A model generated the notes under the pieces. The model was not told the DNA's origin. It saw only the letters and a list, made by a program, of their open reading frames with translations, and searched no databases. This document shows positions 29,234 through 61,550 of a DNA stretch of 64,000 nt, one piece after another. Position 1 is the first letter of the stretch; each line of letters opens with the position of its first letter. The translations under genes were made by a program, and so were the position numbers. The stretch comes from Mesostigma viride (taxonomy: Eukaryota > Streptophyta > Mesostigmatophyceae > Mesostigmatales > Mesostigmataceae): contig RPFO01000154.1 of assembly GCA_009746045.1 (NCBI GenBank), forward strand, positions 4,416,637 through 4,480,636, read 5' to 3'.

Positions 29234-29741
29234 ACAGTTTCTTGTTGACATAAAGGTCCCCGCCCCGCCAGTACACTTGGGGCTTCTCGGGGTTGGTCTT
29301 GTACATGTGGCGGATGTAGTTGGGCCACTGATCGCGGCCGCCCTTGCTGCTGCTGGGCTGCAGCGTCAGGTCGTCGTCAACTTAGCGACCAGGAGGTGTT
29401 CACCAGCTTCTTGCGCGGCGAGAGAGGAACTGAACTCGGGCTGTGATGTCGCTGAAGGTGAGGACCACTGGCGGGGGCCCAGCCTTGTCCCGTGGATGGG
29501 GCAGGCGGTAGGCGCCCTGCAGTGTCGCACCTGGCAGCTCCATGCACGCCAAGAGTTGTTTCTTCAGCTCGGCGTCGAGAAGACAGTCTGGGGTCTCCTC
29601 CGGCTGCATGTTGAAGCGCCTGAGGATGACCCAGCTGCGGCGACGGTCGCGGTCAGTGGCCTCGCGCGGCGCGTGTCTTCCAGCTCCTGGAGCTTGGTGG
29701 TGATGGCGGCGGTGGAAGAGGTTGCCTGGCTCTTGAGCTAG
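29234..29741 (-). pseudogene. L1-type ORF1, C-terminal part (copy 3)
   Basis: It matches copy 2 closely (RRSWVILRRFNMQPEETPD, then GPPPVVLTFSDITARVQFL) with extra frameshifts. It begins where the TIR transposon inserted, after CTCTTGAGC on the plus strand, and ends at the fold-back element. Confidence 0.75.
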
Positions 29742-30770
29742 TACAGGCATCAGTCACGCCTTAAGTTGGGTTGGCTTAAGTTGGGTTCACGCCTTAAGTT
29801 GGGTCGCAGTTGGCTGCATGGCGAACCCAACTTAAGGCTGATGGCTGTACTAGGAAAAACCCAACTTAAGGCGTGTAGGGGCTTCTAGCGCGGTGTGGCA
29901 CTGATTTTTTACTACCGCGACTTGAGTTTTTTCCCGCGCCGGTGGTCCGACAGGGTTTCCACGCCATCCAACACTAAGGATCTATAAAATTCACTGCATG
30001 TCTTGGTCAGTTGGGCGCTGAAATCAGTCATCATTGTATTATCAGTATACATGGGCAAACGGCTTGCTGTTCAAACGCGTTCGTCACATTAGAACCCATC
30101 ATAAATGCGACACAATGGCCGACAAAACTGATAAGGCCAAATGGAACGCACTGTTTTCGGGCAGCGGGGCAGCGTCCAGCAAAAAGCAAAAACGAGACAC
30201 CACAGGCGAGAAGGCAGGTGGCAAGGGCAAGCTGTCAAACCAGCAAAAATTGAAAGGCTATGGCCTTCTTGTCGTAAGGGTTGCTGCGCTCTCTAACATG
30301 GCGACATATTTCGCCGGGATCAGCAACGTTGTTGGCATTCACGTGCACTAAACCGTTCACCGTTATTAGACCAGTCCTGGTGACAGTGGCCATGGACAGG
30401 ATTACTGTTTGAGTCCGGATGCTAGGGAAGACGAGGCTAGAGAGTAAATAGCCACGATAACCGCGCATAGAACGCGCATGCCCTATGCAGCACACCAAGT
30501 TTTGGCTAGCACGGTGGGGTGCTTCACCTGCCCTCAGCCGGTTTGAGGACTTGCATCCAAGTTCCCGGACCCGAAATACGACTTTGATGGTGAATGCTTT
30601 ACTGCAGTTCGATCAGCCTTGACGAGAGCTTTCAAAAGACACCCTGAAGTCCTTCAGCAGGGCTGGGGGTCGCAAGTTATGGTAACGTAACGGCTTAAGT
30701 TGGGTTCACGCCTTAAGTTGGGTTGACCCCAAGAAACCCTCGAACCCAACTTAAGGCGTGAATGCCTGTA
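29742..30770. mobile_element. 1,029-bp TIR DNA transposon inside ORF1 copy 3
   Basis: The ends are TACAGGCAT...ACGCCTTAAGTTGGGTT on the left and its inverted copy on the right, ending ATGCCTGTA at 30,770. Subterminal CCTTAAGTTGGG boxes are repeated three times at the left and twice more near the right end. Copy 2 of ORF1 supplies the empty site (TTGAGC-AGGTC). Inside are a TATAAAA at about 29,983 and a 78-codon frame. I do not recognise the family. The target-site duplication is short or eroded. Confidence 0.8.
30115..30351 (+). CDS. 78-codon frame inside the TIR transposon, possible transposase N-terminus
   Basis: ATG at 30,115, about 130 bp after a TATAAAA box. It reads MADKTDKAKWNALFSGSG, then a lysine-rich segment (SSKKQKRD, KGKLSNQQKLKG). 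Further on, before the right end, another in-frame piece reads FPDPKYDFDGECFTAVRSAL, FKRHPEVLQQGW. These could be remnants of a transposase whose middle is deleted. No catalytic motif is visible, so the function is a guess from position. Confidence 0.35.
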   Translation: MADKTDKAKWNALFSGSGAASSKKQKRDTTGEKAGGKGKLSNQQKLKGYGLLVVRVAALSNMATYFAGISNVVGIHVH

Positions 30771-31486
30771 GGTCAGCCCAGGAGTCGCGAGTCGCCGGAG
30801 GGGTCTTCGCTAGCCCTACCAGCAGGTTGGGCGGCGATGGTGGCCGTTCGCTCGGCGATCTCGGGGACCTGCGTGGCCAGGGCGTCTACCTTGGTAGCAA
30901 CTGCCGCAAGTTTCACGGTGTTTAATTGGCCGACAAGGCCTTCCATGCACCTGGTTAAGGCGAGCGGTCACAGTGGCTGTGGCCTCGGAAACTTTGGTGA
31001 CAATGTGCTCTTGCGTAGCTGTAAACTGAGGCTGGAGCTTTTAATAGTGCGACCGATCTGGCTTCAATGTTGTTGACCTGGGCCGAGAGAGTGTTGAGTG
31101 GGCCGTCAGGCGCGTTCAGGGTGGCGAGCTGCTCAGCCATCGGCGCCAGCTGCTCCGCCACTGCAGCTCGGATCGAGTCCGTGCTGGGGGAGGTGCCGCT
31201 CTGAGAGGATGCTGCAGCTGCTGTGGCTGCCCGTCTGCGCTCATGCAGGAGGCTCCTGAGGCCAGTGTAGCCAATCTGGGTGAAGTCCTGGGCGTCGCAG
31301 CGTGCAGGTAGCTGCACATGATGACTGCCTTCAAGTATGCCTCCGGTTCTTGAAGCAGCCATTCCCAGTTGGACTTTGTGACCTTGTCGCCAGGAGTATA
31401 GGCAGAAAAAGTTCGTCATGGCGGGCCAGGAACTTGATAACATCCTCACATTGTGCCTTCGTGAGCGTACAGTATAAAAGATCCAT
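30771..31486 (-). pseudogene. L1-type ORF1, N-terminal part (copy 3)
   Basis: ATG at 31,486-31,484 starts MDLLYCTLTKAQCEDVIKFL. After a frameshift the reading goes on as NWEWLLQEPEAYLKAVIMCS, then a coiled-coil-like stretch (IRAAVAEQLAPMAEQLATL), and it joins the part shared with copy 2. This is the only copy of this subfamily in which the N-terminus is visible. Confidence 0.65.
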
Positions 31487-32578
31487 GTCCTTACACTTAT
31501 ATAAATCGAGGACTTGGTGACCGTTTGTCGTCTAATTCAAGTGCCGGAATCGTGATGGAAAAATCCGCCATTCGGGCGTACTCAGCAGGAGATCGACGGA
31601 CGAATCCCAGATACAGTACGCGTGAAGAGCAAAGCGAGCGAGCGAGCGGCCGCTTCAGCGGTCTCCTCAGTCTCCGGAGCGCAGCGAAGGAGCACGTTCC
31701 TACTAGGAAAAAGGGACGGGAGAAATTTCAGGCGACGCGCAACGGACAAACGGGCAAATACCAAGCAACGGGCAATTTCGGCGAGGGAATGAAGGAATTT
31801 CAAGGTGGCGACGGGCGGCGGGCCACTAGCCGGCCGGTACGGGCAAAGTTCTAGCCACGGGCAATTTCAGCAAGGGACGAAAGGAATGACGGGCGAAGGG
31901 GCACTACTTAAGCCCCGGGCAACTAGCCAGTTGCCACGGACCAGTGACGGGCAACTAGCCACGGGCAAAAAAGTTTCAGCAACGGAGGGACGAAAGGAAT
32001 TTCAACGGGCCACAACTCGCACTGGCCAGTAGGCACCGGGCCACTATAAACCAGTACCGGGCCATGGGCTATGTGACGGGCCACGGGCACTGGCTGGGCC
32101 ACGGGAATTTAGATTCTGCAGTCAGCACAGCCGGACTTGAATAGGATTCTTCAATTACTAGTGGAGTCCAAACTAGAGTTGGGGGCCTTGCCCCTGCCGG
32201 GTCTACTTGTAAGCTATACACCTACTACTATATACATGTAAGCTATAAGACCCTGTAACTAGGAACTATATCGGCTACATCCAGGCCACCCCATCCCATA
32301 TTCATTCCCCGAGGACTTTTGCTCACGTGACGCAGTTACGCGTAAATGAATCAATGAATTAGTTAATAAGACGTATTCAGCATCAAACCATTATGCTTCA
32401 GTCAGACTCACGTATCATCGTGCTACAGCTGTATCGGTCTGCATTTCATATTGGTCTGCATGTAGATGAAATGTGCAGGACCAACTTTATCTAGTCATCT
32501 ACATAGTCATACACCTACAAAAGCATGTGCACCATGGCAGCAACCTAGATCCTTGGGCGAAAGGAACATGGGACTGGC
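31487..32578. other. Non-coding stretch with degenerate ACGGGCAA words
   Basis: From about 31,690 to 32,110 the sequence is built from loosely repeated words such as GCCACGGGCAA, CACGGGCCA and GGACGAAAGGAAT. This is an eroded minisatellite. The remainder, down to the stop codon of the channel gene, is AT-rich unique sequence that includes its 3' flank. Confidence 0.55.
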
Positions 32579-54161
<21,583 letters not shown>

Positions 54162-54375
54162 CGGAAACCCACTCAACGGCTATGCCCCGCTCGACGGAGG
54201 GGTGGCCTTGCCTGAGAAGTGCAAGTCACGCAACGGTGCAAGTATCGGTGGGGACATGGCTCATCCTTTTGAACGTTTTGGCCAAACACACGTGCGGGCA
54301 TGCGCAAGGGCAAAGACACGGGAAGCAGGGAGGAAACGGGGAAGGTAGCTAGTAAGGGGAGGCAGAGGCGCAGGC
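54162..54375. promoter_or_regulatory. 5' flank of the channel gene
   Basis: Unique sequence upstream of the proposed start codon. An open frame extends upstream of the ATG, so the true first exon could lie here. No promoter motif fixed. Confidence 0.35.
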
Positions 54376-54605
54376 AGAGGAAAGGGAAGGAATTAAGAAC
54401 GTGCGATTAGAGTTCGAGAGGAAAGGGAAGGAGTAAAGAACAAGCGGTTAGAGTTCGAAAGAAAAGGGAAGGGGTTAAGAACAAGCGGTTAGAGTTCGAA
54501 AGGAAAGGGAAGGGGTTAAGTACAAGCGGTTAGAGTTCGAAAGGAAAGGGAAGGGGTTAAGAACAAGCGGTTAGAGTTCGAAAGGAAAGGGAAGGGGTTA
54601 AGACA
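54376..54605. repeat. 41-bp minisatellite
   Basis: About five and a half units containing GGTTAGAGTTCGAAAGGAAA, then GGGAAGGGGTTAAGAACAAGC. The first units are degenerate. Confidence 0.93.
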
Positions 54606-55672
54606 GATGGTCGCACCTTTCTAGACAAAGGACCCGTACGGCTGGGTTCTAGTGACAATTGGAAACTGCAGAATATATAGCCTGGTCCTAGTGACAGTAG
54701 AACCCAAAGTAGCCTTAGGGCCTAGTGACGATTGGAGCCCAAAGGCTTCCGCCATTACATCAGACTTGAGAGCTCACCAGCCAAGTTGTGCAAATGCGTA
54801 ATCCGGAAGTCACGTAGCTGCGCTACGCCCCGTAGGATGTTCCCGTCCCACCTAGGTGCCGATATGGTCCCAAGGCATTCGAGACGGTGGACCGGCGCTT
54901 TTCTCATCATAGGGCACCGTTCTGTACGTGTTTTCCTCACAGTAATTCGGCCTCGCTTGACGCTGCACTCCGAGATGTATCTGCGCCACGTTGTCTGAGT
55001 ACAAAACGGCTCCCTGTGAGGCTTTTTTTGGCGCAGCTCGCTGCCTGGACCACGGCCGCGCTCATCTTCCCGCACAATACCAAATCCCTCGGGATTGCCA
55101 GCAAGGCCACGCCGGCTAGCAACATGACTACAGCGTCGTTGTGAGCTACCAACTTTTCTCGTCTCTCCTGCCAGGAGGGACCTCACCGGCCATGCTTCAA
55201 TGTTCGGAAGTATACATTCGCTTGAGAGACGATTTGCTCGCAATCGGTACGAGTAGCCGACCAAATGGCTTGGCAAAGCTGGGAAAAATAACAGGTCCGA
55301 TAAAGCTATTAGTATTCCAGCCTTCAGTAGCCATTTTTCTGTAATTGTTCGGCCAAAAGGATGCCAATATTGTCCCAGGCAAGTGGCAATCGAGACTATA
55401 GCAGGTAACACTGACGTCTGCTGATCAGTCATCGTCGAAGGCATTGCGGTTACAGACAGCTTAGTTTCCTTTCATTGCCTCCCGACAGTACGGCAAAAGT
55501 TTAAAGAAGTGGTGACATGGACACGTCCTCGAGTAGTGGGCAGGATGAAGCCCCTGTTTTACCGCAGGTATGAAGCCCCTGTTTTACCGCAGAAGTTCTC
55601 GCTATGGCGGAGGTCTGAAGGGGCACGTTTGTTGCCAATAAATGTCACCTTGCGAGCATAATACTGAAGTCC
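54606..55672. other. Unassigned stretch with overlapping open frames
   Basis: A 229-codon minus-strand frame (55,444-54,755) overlaps a 71-codon one with a hydrophobic start (VVMLLAGVALLAIP, about 55,130). I recognise neither. A 24-bp direct duplication (GATGAAGCCCCTGTTTTACC) sits at 55,546-55,592. Confidence 0.35.
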
Positions 55673-55761
55673 TACAGTCATTCCCGCGTTAAGTTACGAT
55701 CGCCGCCAAATTCTGGACGTCGTAACTTAAAGCGGGAACGTAACTTAACGCGGGTAGGTAC
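55673..55761. mobile_element. Miniature TIR element related to the 29.7-kb transposon
   Basis: Starts TACAGTCATTCCCGCGTTAAG and closes with the inverted CTTAACGCGGG. Between them are CGTAACTTAAAGCGGG and CGTAACTTAACGCGGG in tandem. The start TACAG(G/T)CATTC(A/C)CGC(C/G)TTAAGTT is shared with the 1,029-bp element. Only about 90 bp, no coding. Confidence 0.6.
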
Positions 55762-56140
55762 ACCCCCCCCTTGACGGATGATGAAGAAGGGGTCCGACCA
55801 ATCCAGGGCTCACGATCCTTACTACTGTGATTCGATTATACTACTGGTCTACTGCCCAGGCGTGAGCCCATTGCGACGTGGGTAACACATATCCATGCCT
55901 ACGCAGTCACGTGTCTATTAGTTAATCAATTAATGCCTAACTAGACTAATGAATGGCTGTGCTCATGATCTGAAGTGAGACAACTATGCCTGGGCGCATT
56001 GCGATCCAACGCCGTGGAAGGACTGGGGTAGTTGTCACTTGTCAGAGAGGAAAGACGCGAAGGTCGCGGGAGCCGCGTGGCCGGCTATCTCCGTCTATGA
56101 AGACCTGCATGGAGGGAGACAGAGGGTAACAAGAAAGGTT
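55762..56140. other. Unique spacer, nothing identified
   Basis: AT-rich intergenic sequence. Confidence 0.5.
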
Positions 56141-56144
56141 GATA

Positions 56145-56238
56145 GGGAAAACACACACACATGACACACACACACACACACACGGCACACACACACACAC
56201 AGACACACACACAGACACACACACACACACACACACGT

Positions 56239-56274
<36 letters not shown>

Positions 56275-56300
56275 CACACACACACACACACCACCGCCAC
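56145..56300. repeat. (CA)n microsatellite
   Basis: CA runs broken by GACACA and CGGCACA steps, then a CACCACCGC run. A purine-rich A/G stretch follows at 56,400-56,465. Confidence 0.95.
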
Positions 56301-56465
56301 CACCACCAACAAAGACAACCAAAATTAAGAAGGAAAAGAGGGAACGCATACACACATACACGAAGCCCTGGGCTAAAAGAAAAACTGAAGGAGTATACAT
56401 TACAAAGGGAAAAAGAAAAAGAAAAAGGAAAAAGAAAGAAAGAAGAAAGAAAAGAAAAGAAAATG

Positions 56466-59040
56466 TAAATGGTAATAATTGTCTCTTTGATAATACTCCG
56501 GCTTTTTGCCTTTGCACCGTGTGCAGTTCTTGGACGTTTGGAATCATGGCATGGCTAACGTGATGACTGACTAGCTACCTTTTCAGTGGTTTTCCATTTG
56601 CGGGTATTTCCTCGTAAATGGTGGGAGAGCGATCGCAGCAATGGTGCTCACCACTAGACACTCCCGGCCAGTTAGGCTCGAAACACACGCCCTGATCAAG
56701 CATGCTGTTTCCGGCCCCACCGTCTAGGTCATCTAGTCGCTCTACACGTAAGCCAGCCATAATTTCAATGCACAAGGATACACATTTCCATCACCATTCA
56801 TCTTCATCATCCTGAACGACTCGAACACGCGGACAAGATAACGGCAGGCTCGAGCTACCATGGTCCGGATTCTCCCGATTTCTGGCCTGCGCTGGTTGTC
56901 TCCTTGATAATACCAACAATAATAAATAAAGAAAAAGTAAAGAGTAATGATAATAACAAAAACAAAAATGGAGTAAAAGCGGTCATTGCTGGGATGTGAT
57001 GAGGCACAGGCGATGTTGGAGTCGGTACGGGTCATGCAGGAGTTTGATTTTTCAGCGCCCATGGTGCCCGGCCGGGGGTCTCCAATCCAACAGGGTCTAA
57101 AGCCTCGTGCCCAGCTCACTCCAATGAAACAGTGTAAGGTGAAAAGGGGTAGTGTCCAAAAGCCTGCAAAAAGTCCTAAATTTAGGACGCTGGGGAATGC
57201 GTATTTAATCATGTAAACAGTAATATTTGACCCTGGCATTTGTGCCACTGAGAAATAATATAGTTTTTAAATTTCTATCAAAGACCTAGGTTCAAATAAC
57301 GACGTTTAGTACCAAAACTGGCCCTGCCCCATGGCAGACCTCGAACGAAAAAAATGGCCCAAAATTGAAACTAGGACTTTTTAGGACCACCATGTATATC
57401 ACCCATCACCACGCCACCCACACAGTCCCATTAGCTTCTTACCAATCCTCAGGGCCCCACGGGACCCTACGCGGCCTTGGGGAGGTGGGGCAGCGTAGAA
57501 CAAGGCCATACCGTGCTGTGGCTGCACGTATATATACGCGAGCCTAAGGGTGTCACAGATGGGGCAGATCATGCAATATAAGGTTGTATGGTTGCTGAGG
57601 TTGCCTGGCTTGAACATGACCCACCCCTTGCGTCAAACTCTCTCTAAGCATATACCATAGCTTGTTTAATGTCACGGGCATGCTGGCCACCATCCAGGAA
57701 GGAGAGGACACCACATTTGTATGGCAAATTACACAGGATAGCAGCCAGATGAAGTTGTTAAAGGGCACTATCCAACATGCCACACTTTGCATGCATTCTA
57801 GGGGGGGGGGAGAGCTGTAAAAGCATCACATATAAGCAGCACAAGAACAGCTAGAACAACTGCAAGCAATGGGCCCATGGCTGATAATGAACGCAACCGT
57901 AACACTGCTGGGAAGCATGCGTAACTTAGCAGCAGCGAACAAGGAAGATTGCGACGATAGAAGGTACATGCCGTAAACCAACTACGTAAGCCATGTACAT
58001 GCACAGAAACTGTCCTGTCTTTCAGGCATAGCCGGCTGACACTTACTGCTACGACTACGCTACCCCTTACACCTAACCACAGAGAGAACCCGGCACACAC
58101 CTGCTTGTTACGTCGCCACGTCCAGGTGGATGCATTAAGAATCGCGGATATCCGCAGCCAGCCAGCTTACCGGCACAAGAACGCAGCTAAACTTACAAAA
58201 TGGTTCGAAAGTAACGTAAGACACGCCGGAGCATTGTTCTAGGCCCAAGAGATATCGAAAGACAAGTCCTGTCACGTGCGCTCGCTACCCAGCCTTGACG
58301 TTCTGTAAAATGGTCGACAGTAAACTTCGGGCAAGAACACCCAGGCCCGGGCGCTCCCTTGTCAGATATACCGTTTCCAAACTCTATACTACGATTAAAA
58401 TCAAGCGCAAAAACTGCCTGGCCTGGTGCGGGCAACGTTTCCTCACGCACTGACATGTTTGTGCTCAAAATCGACCGTCCGGGCGCATGCGATCTGTGAC
58501 CTACTCATGTTGAGCAGCCGTGCTACACATGCAAACGCAAATAATTTCGTAACCAAATTCAGACCCTTTAAGCATAAGTACCAAGCTTTCGTTCTTGCTA
58601 CTGGGCGCCCAAAACGATAAGCTCACGTGAAAATGCCGCCCATATTTGTCAGGTCGCCATATCCGCCGCACATCATTCCCGCACCCACTTTTTTGGCCCA
58701 AAATCTCTGTATTTTTGGTCGAGGTACGTACATTCCCGCGCATCTACCCGGTACCCGGTACGGAATCCGGGTACGATGTACCGGTATCACGGGTAGAGTA
58801 CATCTTGGAGGTCACGGTCCACTAGGGGTATGGACCATATAGTGACACCCCCTGCCCGGTACCTCGGTTATAGTGACCTTAGGACTTTTTAGGACCAAGT
58901 CCTAAATTTAGGACGGCCGGCTGATTAACAGTAGGCAGTGAAAAAATAGATAGGATGAACAATGAGTAATAAAGAGGAGTGACAAAGTAGTGGGCAAGGA
59001 GAGAAAAAAGGAAAGCAAGAAAGAAGTAAATGATCAAATA
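56466..59040. other. Long non-coding stretch with scattered TTTAGGAC palindromes
   Basis: No gene recognised. AAGTCCTAAATTTAGGACG occurs at 57,172 and 58,899. TAGGACTTTTTAGGACCA occurs at 57,373 and 58,882. Minus-strand frames of 100-168 codons at 56.7-57.2 and 57.8-58.1 kb show hydrophobic stretches but no motif. Confidence 0.45.
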
Positions 59041-59080
59041 AAAATTAATTAATTAATTAATTTTAATTAATTAATTCTCA
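59041..59080. repeat. (AATT)n run, probable 3' tail of a lost LINE copy
   Basis: AATTAATTAATTAATTAATT with one interruption. The ORF1-bearing elements of this window end in similar TTAA/TAAT runs. Confidence 0.6.
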
Positions 59081-59324
59081 ACAGAGAGCGACCGCTCTCT
59101 GCATAGGCAGAGCAGGGCTAAATTCTTAATGCACCATCCATGGGGCCACGAGCTGGGCCAATATGCTTTATAACGAGCCACGAGCCACGAGGTAGCCATG
59201 GCTGACGGCGGAGCTCATAACTTTCACGTTTGAGCACCGAATTTAGCCGTGAATATCACAATCGATGCGTCTTTCTACGACGCACATGCTGATGTAATTT
59301 TCCGAAGCCATTACGCAATATACG

Positions 59325-60740
59325 ATGAGCAAACGCCTCTCGACGCAACGCAGCCTGGCGGCTGCGCTCGGCAATGATAATACGTCTGCAGCTTCGGCTG
59401 CAGCTTCGCCCACCGGCCCAGATGGCCACGGTGACACTAGTCGTGCACTGGTGCTCGCCCAGCCTCCCGGGCTTGCCTCGCCATCTGCCTCGCCTGACCC
59501 CAAGCGCAGTCGCTCTGCTGAGCCGCCCTGGGAAGAGCGCTCCTTTGACGCCAACGACTCCAGCTACTGGCGCCAAGGCATAGGCGCCTTCATGGACGAC
59601 GTGTTTTCCGGCAATCACGCCTCGCTTCTAACCCTGTGCGTGCACTTCACGTCCCACAACCGCGGCCGCTGGCCTGGTAATGGCCAGCTTGTCGACCCCG
59701 CCGAGGCTCTCCCAATCCTCCACCGCATGAGTCGCCCCAAGCTTCAACGCTTCGCCCTCTGCTCCCTTGCTGGACGCTCCGAATCCGCGCTCTGGGCTTC
59801 CCCCCCGCCCCCCTCCACCTTCCCCACCGAAGCCACCATCCGCACCCTCCTCAAGGAAGCTTTCGAGCAGCACGTGACCCCTCTTGCCGCAGATGTGGCG
59901 GCACTTGGCGGCACGCTGGCTGCTGAGCTTCCCACCATCCCCACCGCCACCGCCACCCTCCTCGCCTCCACCCCCCTCCCCCCTATCCGCCTCCACCGAC
60001 TCCATCACCGCCCAGCTCCGCGACATCGACCAGCGCCTCAAGGATAATGCAATCGCCATCGAGGTCTTGCAGAACACAGCAGGCCTCACCGCCCAGGCAG
60101 TGAAGGACATTGCCGCCAAGCCCGCCTCGGCTGGCCTGGCCGGCGATGCTCCTCCCATCACGACCTGGGCGGACATGCTTAAGCAACATACCACCTCCAC
60201 CACCTCCGCCGTCGCAGCCCAGCTCCAGCGGCAGACGCTTGACCTCCGCGAGGAGGCCGAGCTCGCCAAGCGCAGCCTCAACGTCATTGTCAAGAATCTC
60301 AAGATGGAGGAAGGTGAGAATTCCGAGAAGCTTGCGCGTGTTTTTGAGAGAGAAATCCTTGATCGCATGGGCCTTACTGGTGAGATCGAGCTGGCCGCCC
60401 ACCGCCTTCCCCGCGCGCGGGGTAAGGCCGGGCCGCCCCCGCTCCTTCTCACCTTTAAGACCCCGGCGGACAAGATTTCTTTTCTCAGACCCCGCAAGCG
60501 GCTCGAGAAGACTCTCTTCACCCTTGACGACGACTTGACCCTGGCGCAGCAACAACGGCGACGGGAGCTATGGCCGACCTACCTCCAGCTCCGGCCGGCA
60601 GACCAAGGCGGGGCAGCCGGTGTACTGGAAGGGGGCGGCCATCTACGTCGGCCACAAGCCCTGGCAAGCGACCCCCTCGACCACCGCGGCCCCAGCAACT
60701 CCAGCCCCAGCCTAGGGGAATACAGCAGTAGTGTAGAATA
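59325..60740 (+). pseudogene. L1-type ORF1 (copy 1), nearly full length, two frameshifts
   Basis: ATG at 59,325 (MSKRLSTQRSLAAAL). The frame continues to about 59,960, shifts in a C-run, then goes on with TDSITAQLRDIDQRLKDNAI (coiled coil), RSLNVIVKNLKMEEGE (RRM), AAHRLPRARGKAGPPPLLL and FTLDDDLTLAQQ (C-terminal domain). A second one-base shift near 60,605 hides the end, QPVYWKGAAIYVGHKPW, with TAG at 60,713-60,715. Without the two shifts it would be about 460 residues. The protein would bind element RNA as a trimer. The first shift sits in a homopolymer and could be a sequencing error. Confidence 0.85.
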
Positions 60741-61137
60741 GTTAGACAGTGGCCTTGTACATGCCCGCCTACTACAGGCACTATACCAGCTGAGGCCTAG
60801 CCTTTTTAGTCATGTACATGTGTGCCTATGATGTGCCACACTCCAGACGATGCCTAGCCTTATTTAGTAATGTTGTGCCCATGCAGGGAGTCACTCTCTG
60901 CTGAGAAGCCATGCCATAGCTCTTGTATAGCCATGATGATCTTCCCCCTCACAGGCATGCTCCCCCCTTACCCGGGCATAGCGTGATAGACCATGAGGGT
61001 GCGGGTGCCCTGGTGCACCTAGAGCAAGTGTTGTTTACATTCCCACCCTTGCAGGAAGTAGCTTAGAATGTATTATAGGCTCATATGCCCCTTCTCAGGG
61101 CTATGTGCTACATATACTCCCAACGGAGTTATGTTCC
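60741..61137 (+). other. 3' tail of ORF1 copy 1
   Basis: Non-coding, contains two related GCCTAGCCTT-TTTAGT segments (60,797 and 60,855). No ORF2 follows, so this copy too is ORF1-only. Confidence 0.5.
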
Positions 61138-61202
61138 TAATTAATTAATTAATTAATCCATGGGGCGGGTCCCATTATAGGCATTAATTAATTAATTAAT
61201 AG
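61138..61202. repeat. (TTAA)n runs around a short GC segment
   Basis: Two TAATTAATTAAT runs separated by CCATGGGGCGGGTCCCATT. They probably mark the 3' ends of copy 1 (plus) and of the opposing copy 4. Confidence 0.7.
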
Positions 61203-61319
61203 ATCCCATTATAGGCATGGCTTGGCTAAATTCTGAAGGCATCATCCATGGGGGGCGTTATGGGCGCACATGCGCGTAGGCCACATGCTAGGCTAAGCCT
61301 GACTAATCTACACTACTGG

Positions 61320-61550
61320 TATATATTCCCTAGACTGAGGTTGCTGGGGTGGCAGGACGGGTGCCTGCCAAGGCTTATTATGGTCAACGTGGATGACCGC
61401 CCCCCTCCAGTATACCGGCTTCCCCCCTGCGCTCTGCCGGAGCTGAAGGTAGGTCGGCCATGCATAGCTCGCGTCGCCGCTGTTGCTGGGCCAGGGTCAA
61501 GTCGTCGTCCAGCGTGAAGCGAGTCCCCAAGAGCTTCTTGCGGCATTTAA
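61320..61550 (-). pseudogene. L1-type ORF1, C-terminal part (copy 4)
   Basis: Minus-strand RKKLLGTRFTLDDDLTLAQQ, then, after an extra TGCA, the QLR...PVYWRGAVIHV end in another frame. It is cut at 61,550 by the TTAA element and continues at 62,902. Confidence 0.8.

Larger units (their letters stand above)
27853..31486 (-). mobile_element. ORF1-carrying element (copy 3), interrupted by two nested insertions
   Basis: Read on the minus strand: ORF1 N-terminal part 31,486-30,771, a TIR transposon (30,770-29,742), ORF1 C-terminal part 29,741-29,234, a fold-back element (29,233-28,328), then the same 3' tail as copy 2 (28,327 to about 27,853). The tail regions 25,740-26,150 and 27,853-28,327 align almost base for base, including the AAGGAGGGAGNGCGCCCTAG block. 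A TTAATTAA run is at the 3' edge. No ORF2 follows. The target-site duplication of the whole copy was not found. Confidence 0.75.

Noticed and set aside
54937-55152. Small membrane protein frame (minus) overlapping a plus-strand exon-like piece with a CTTTTTTTGGCGCAG acceptor
   Set aside because: Two strands give equally plausible short frames; neither has a recognisable family or matching partner exon.
56742-57248. 168-codon minus-strand frame with a hydrophobic FVFVIIITLYFFFIYY stretch
   Set aside because: The stretch comes from an A/T-rich simple sequence; no conserved motif.
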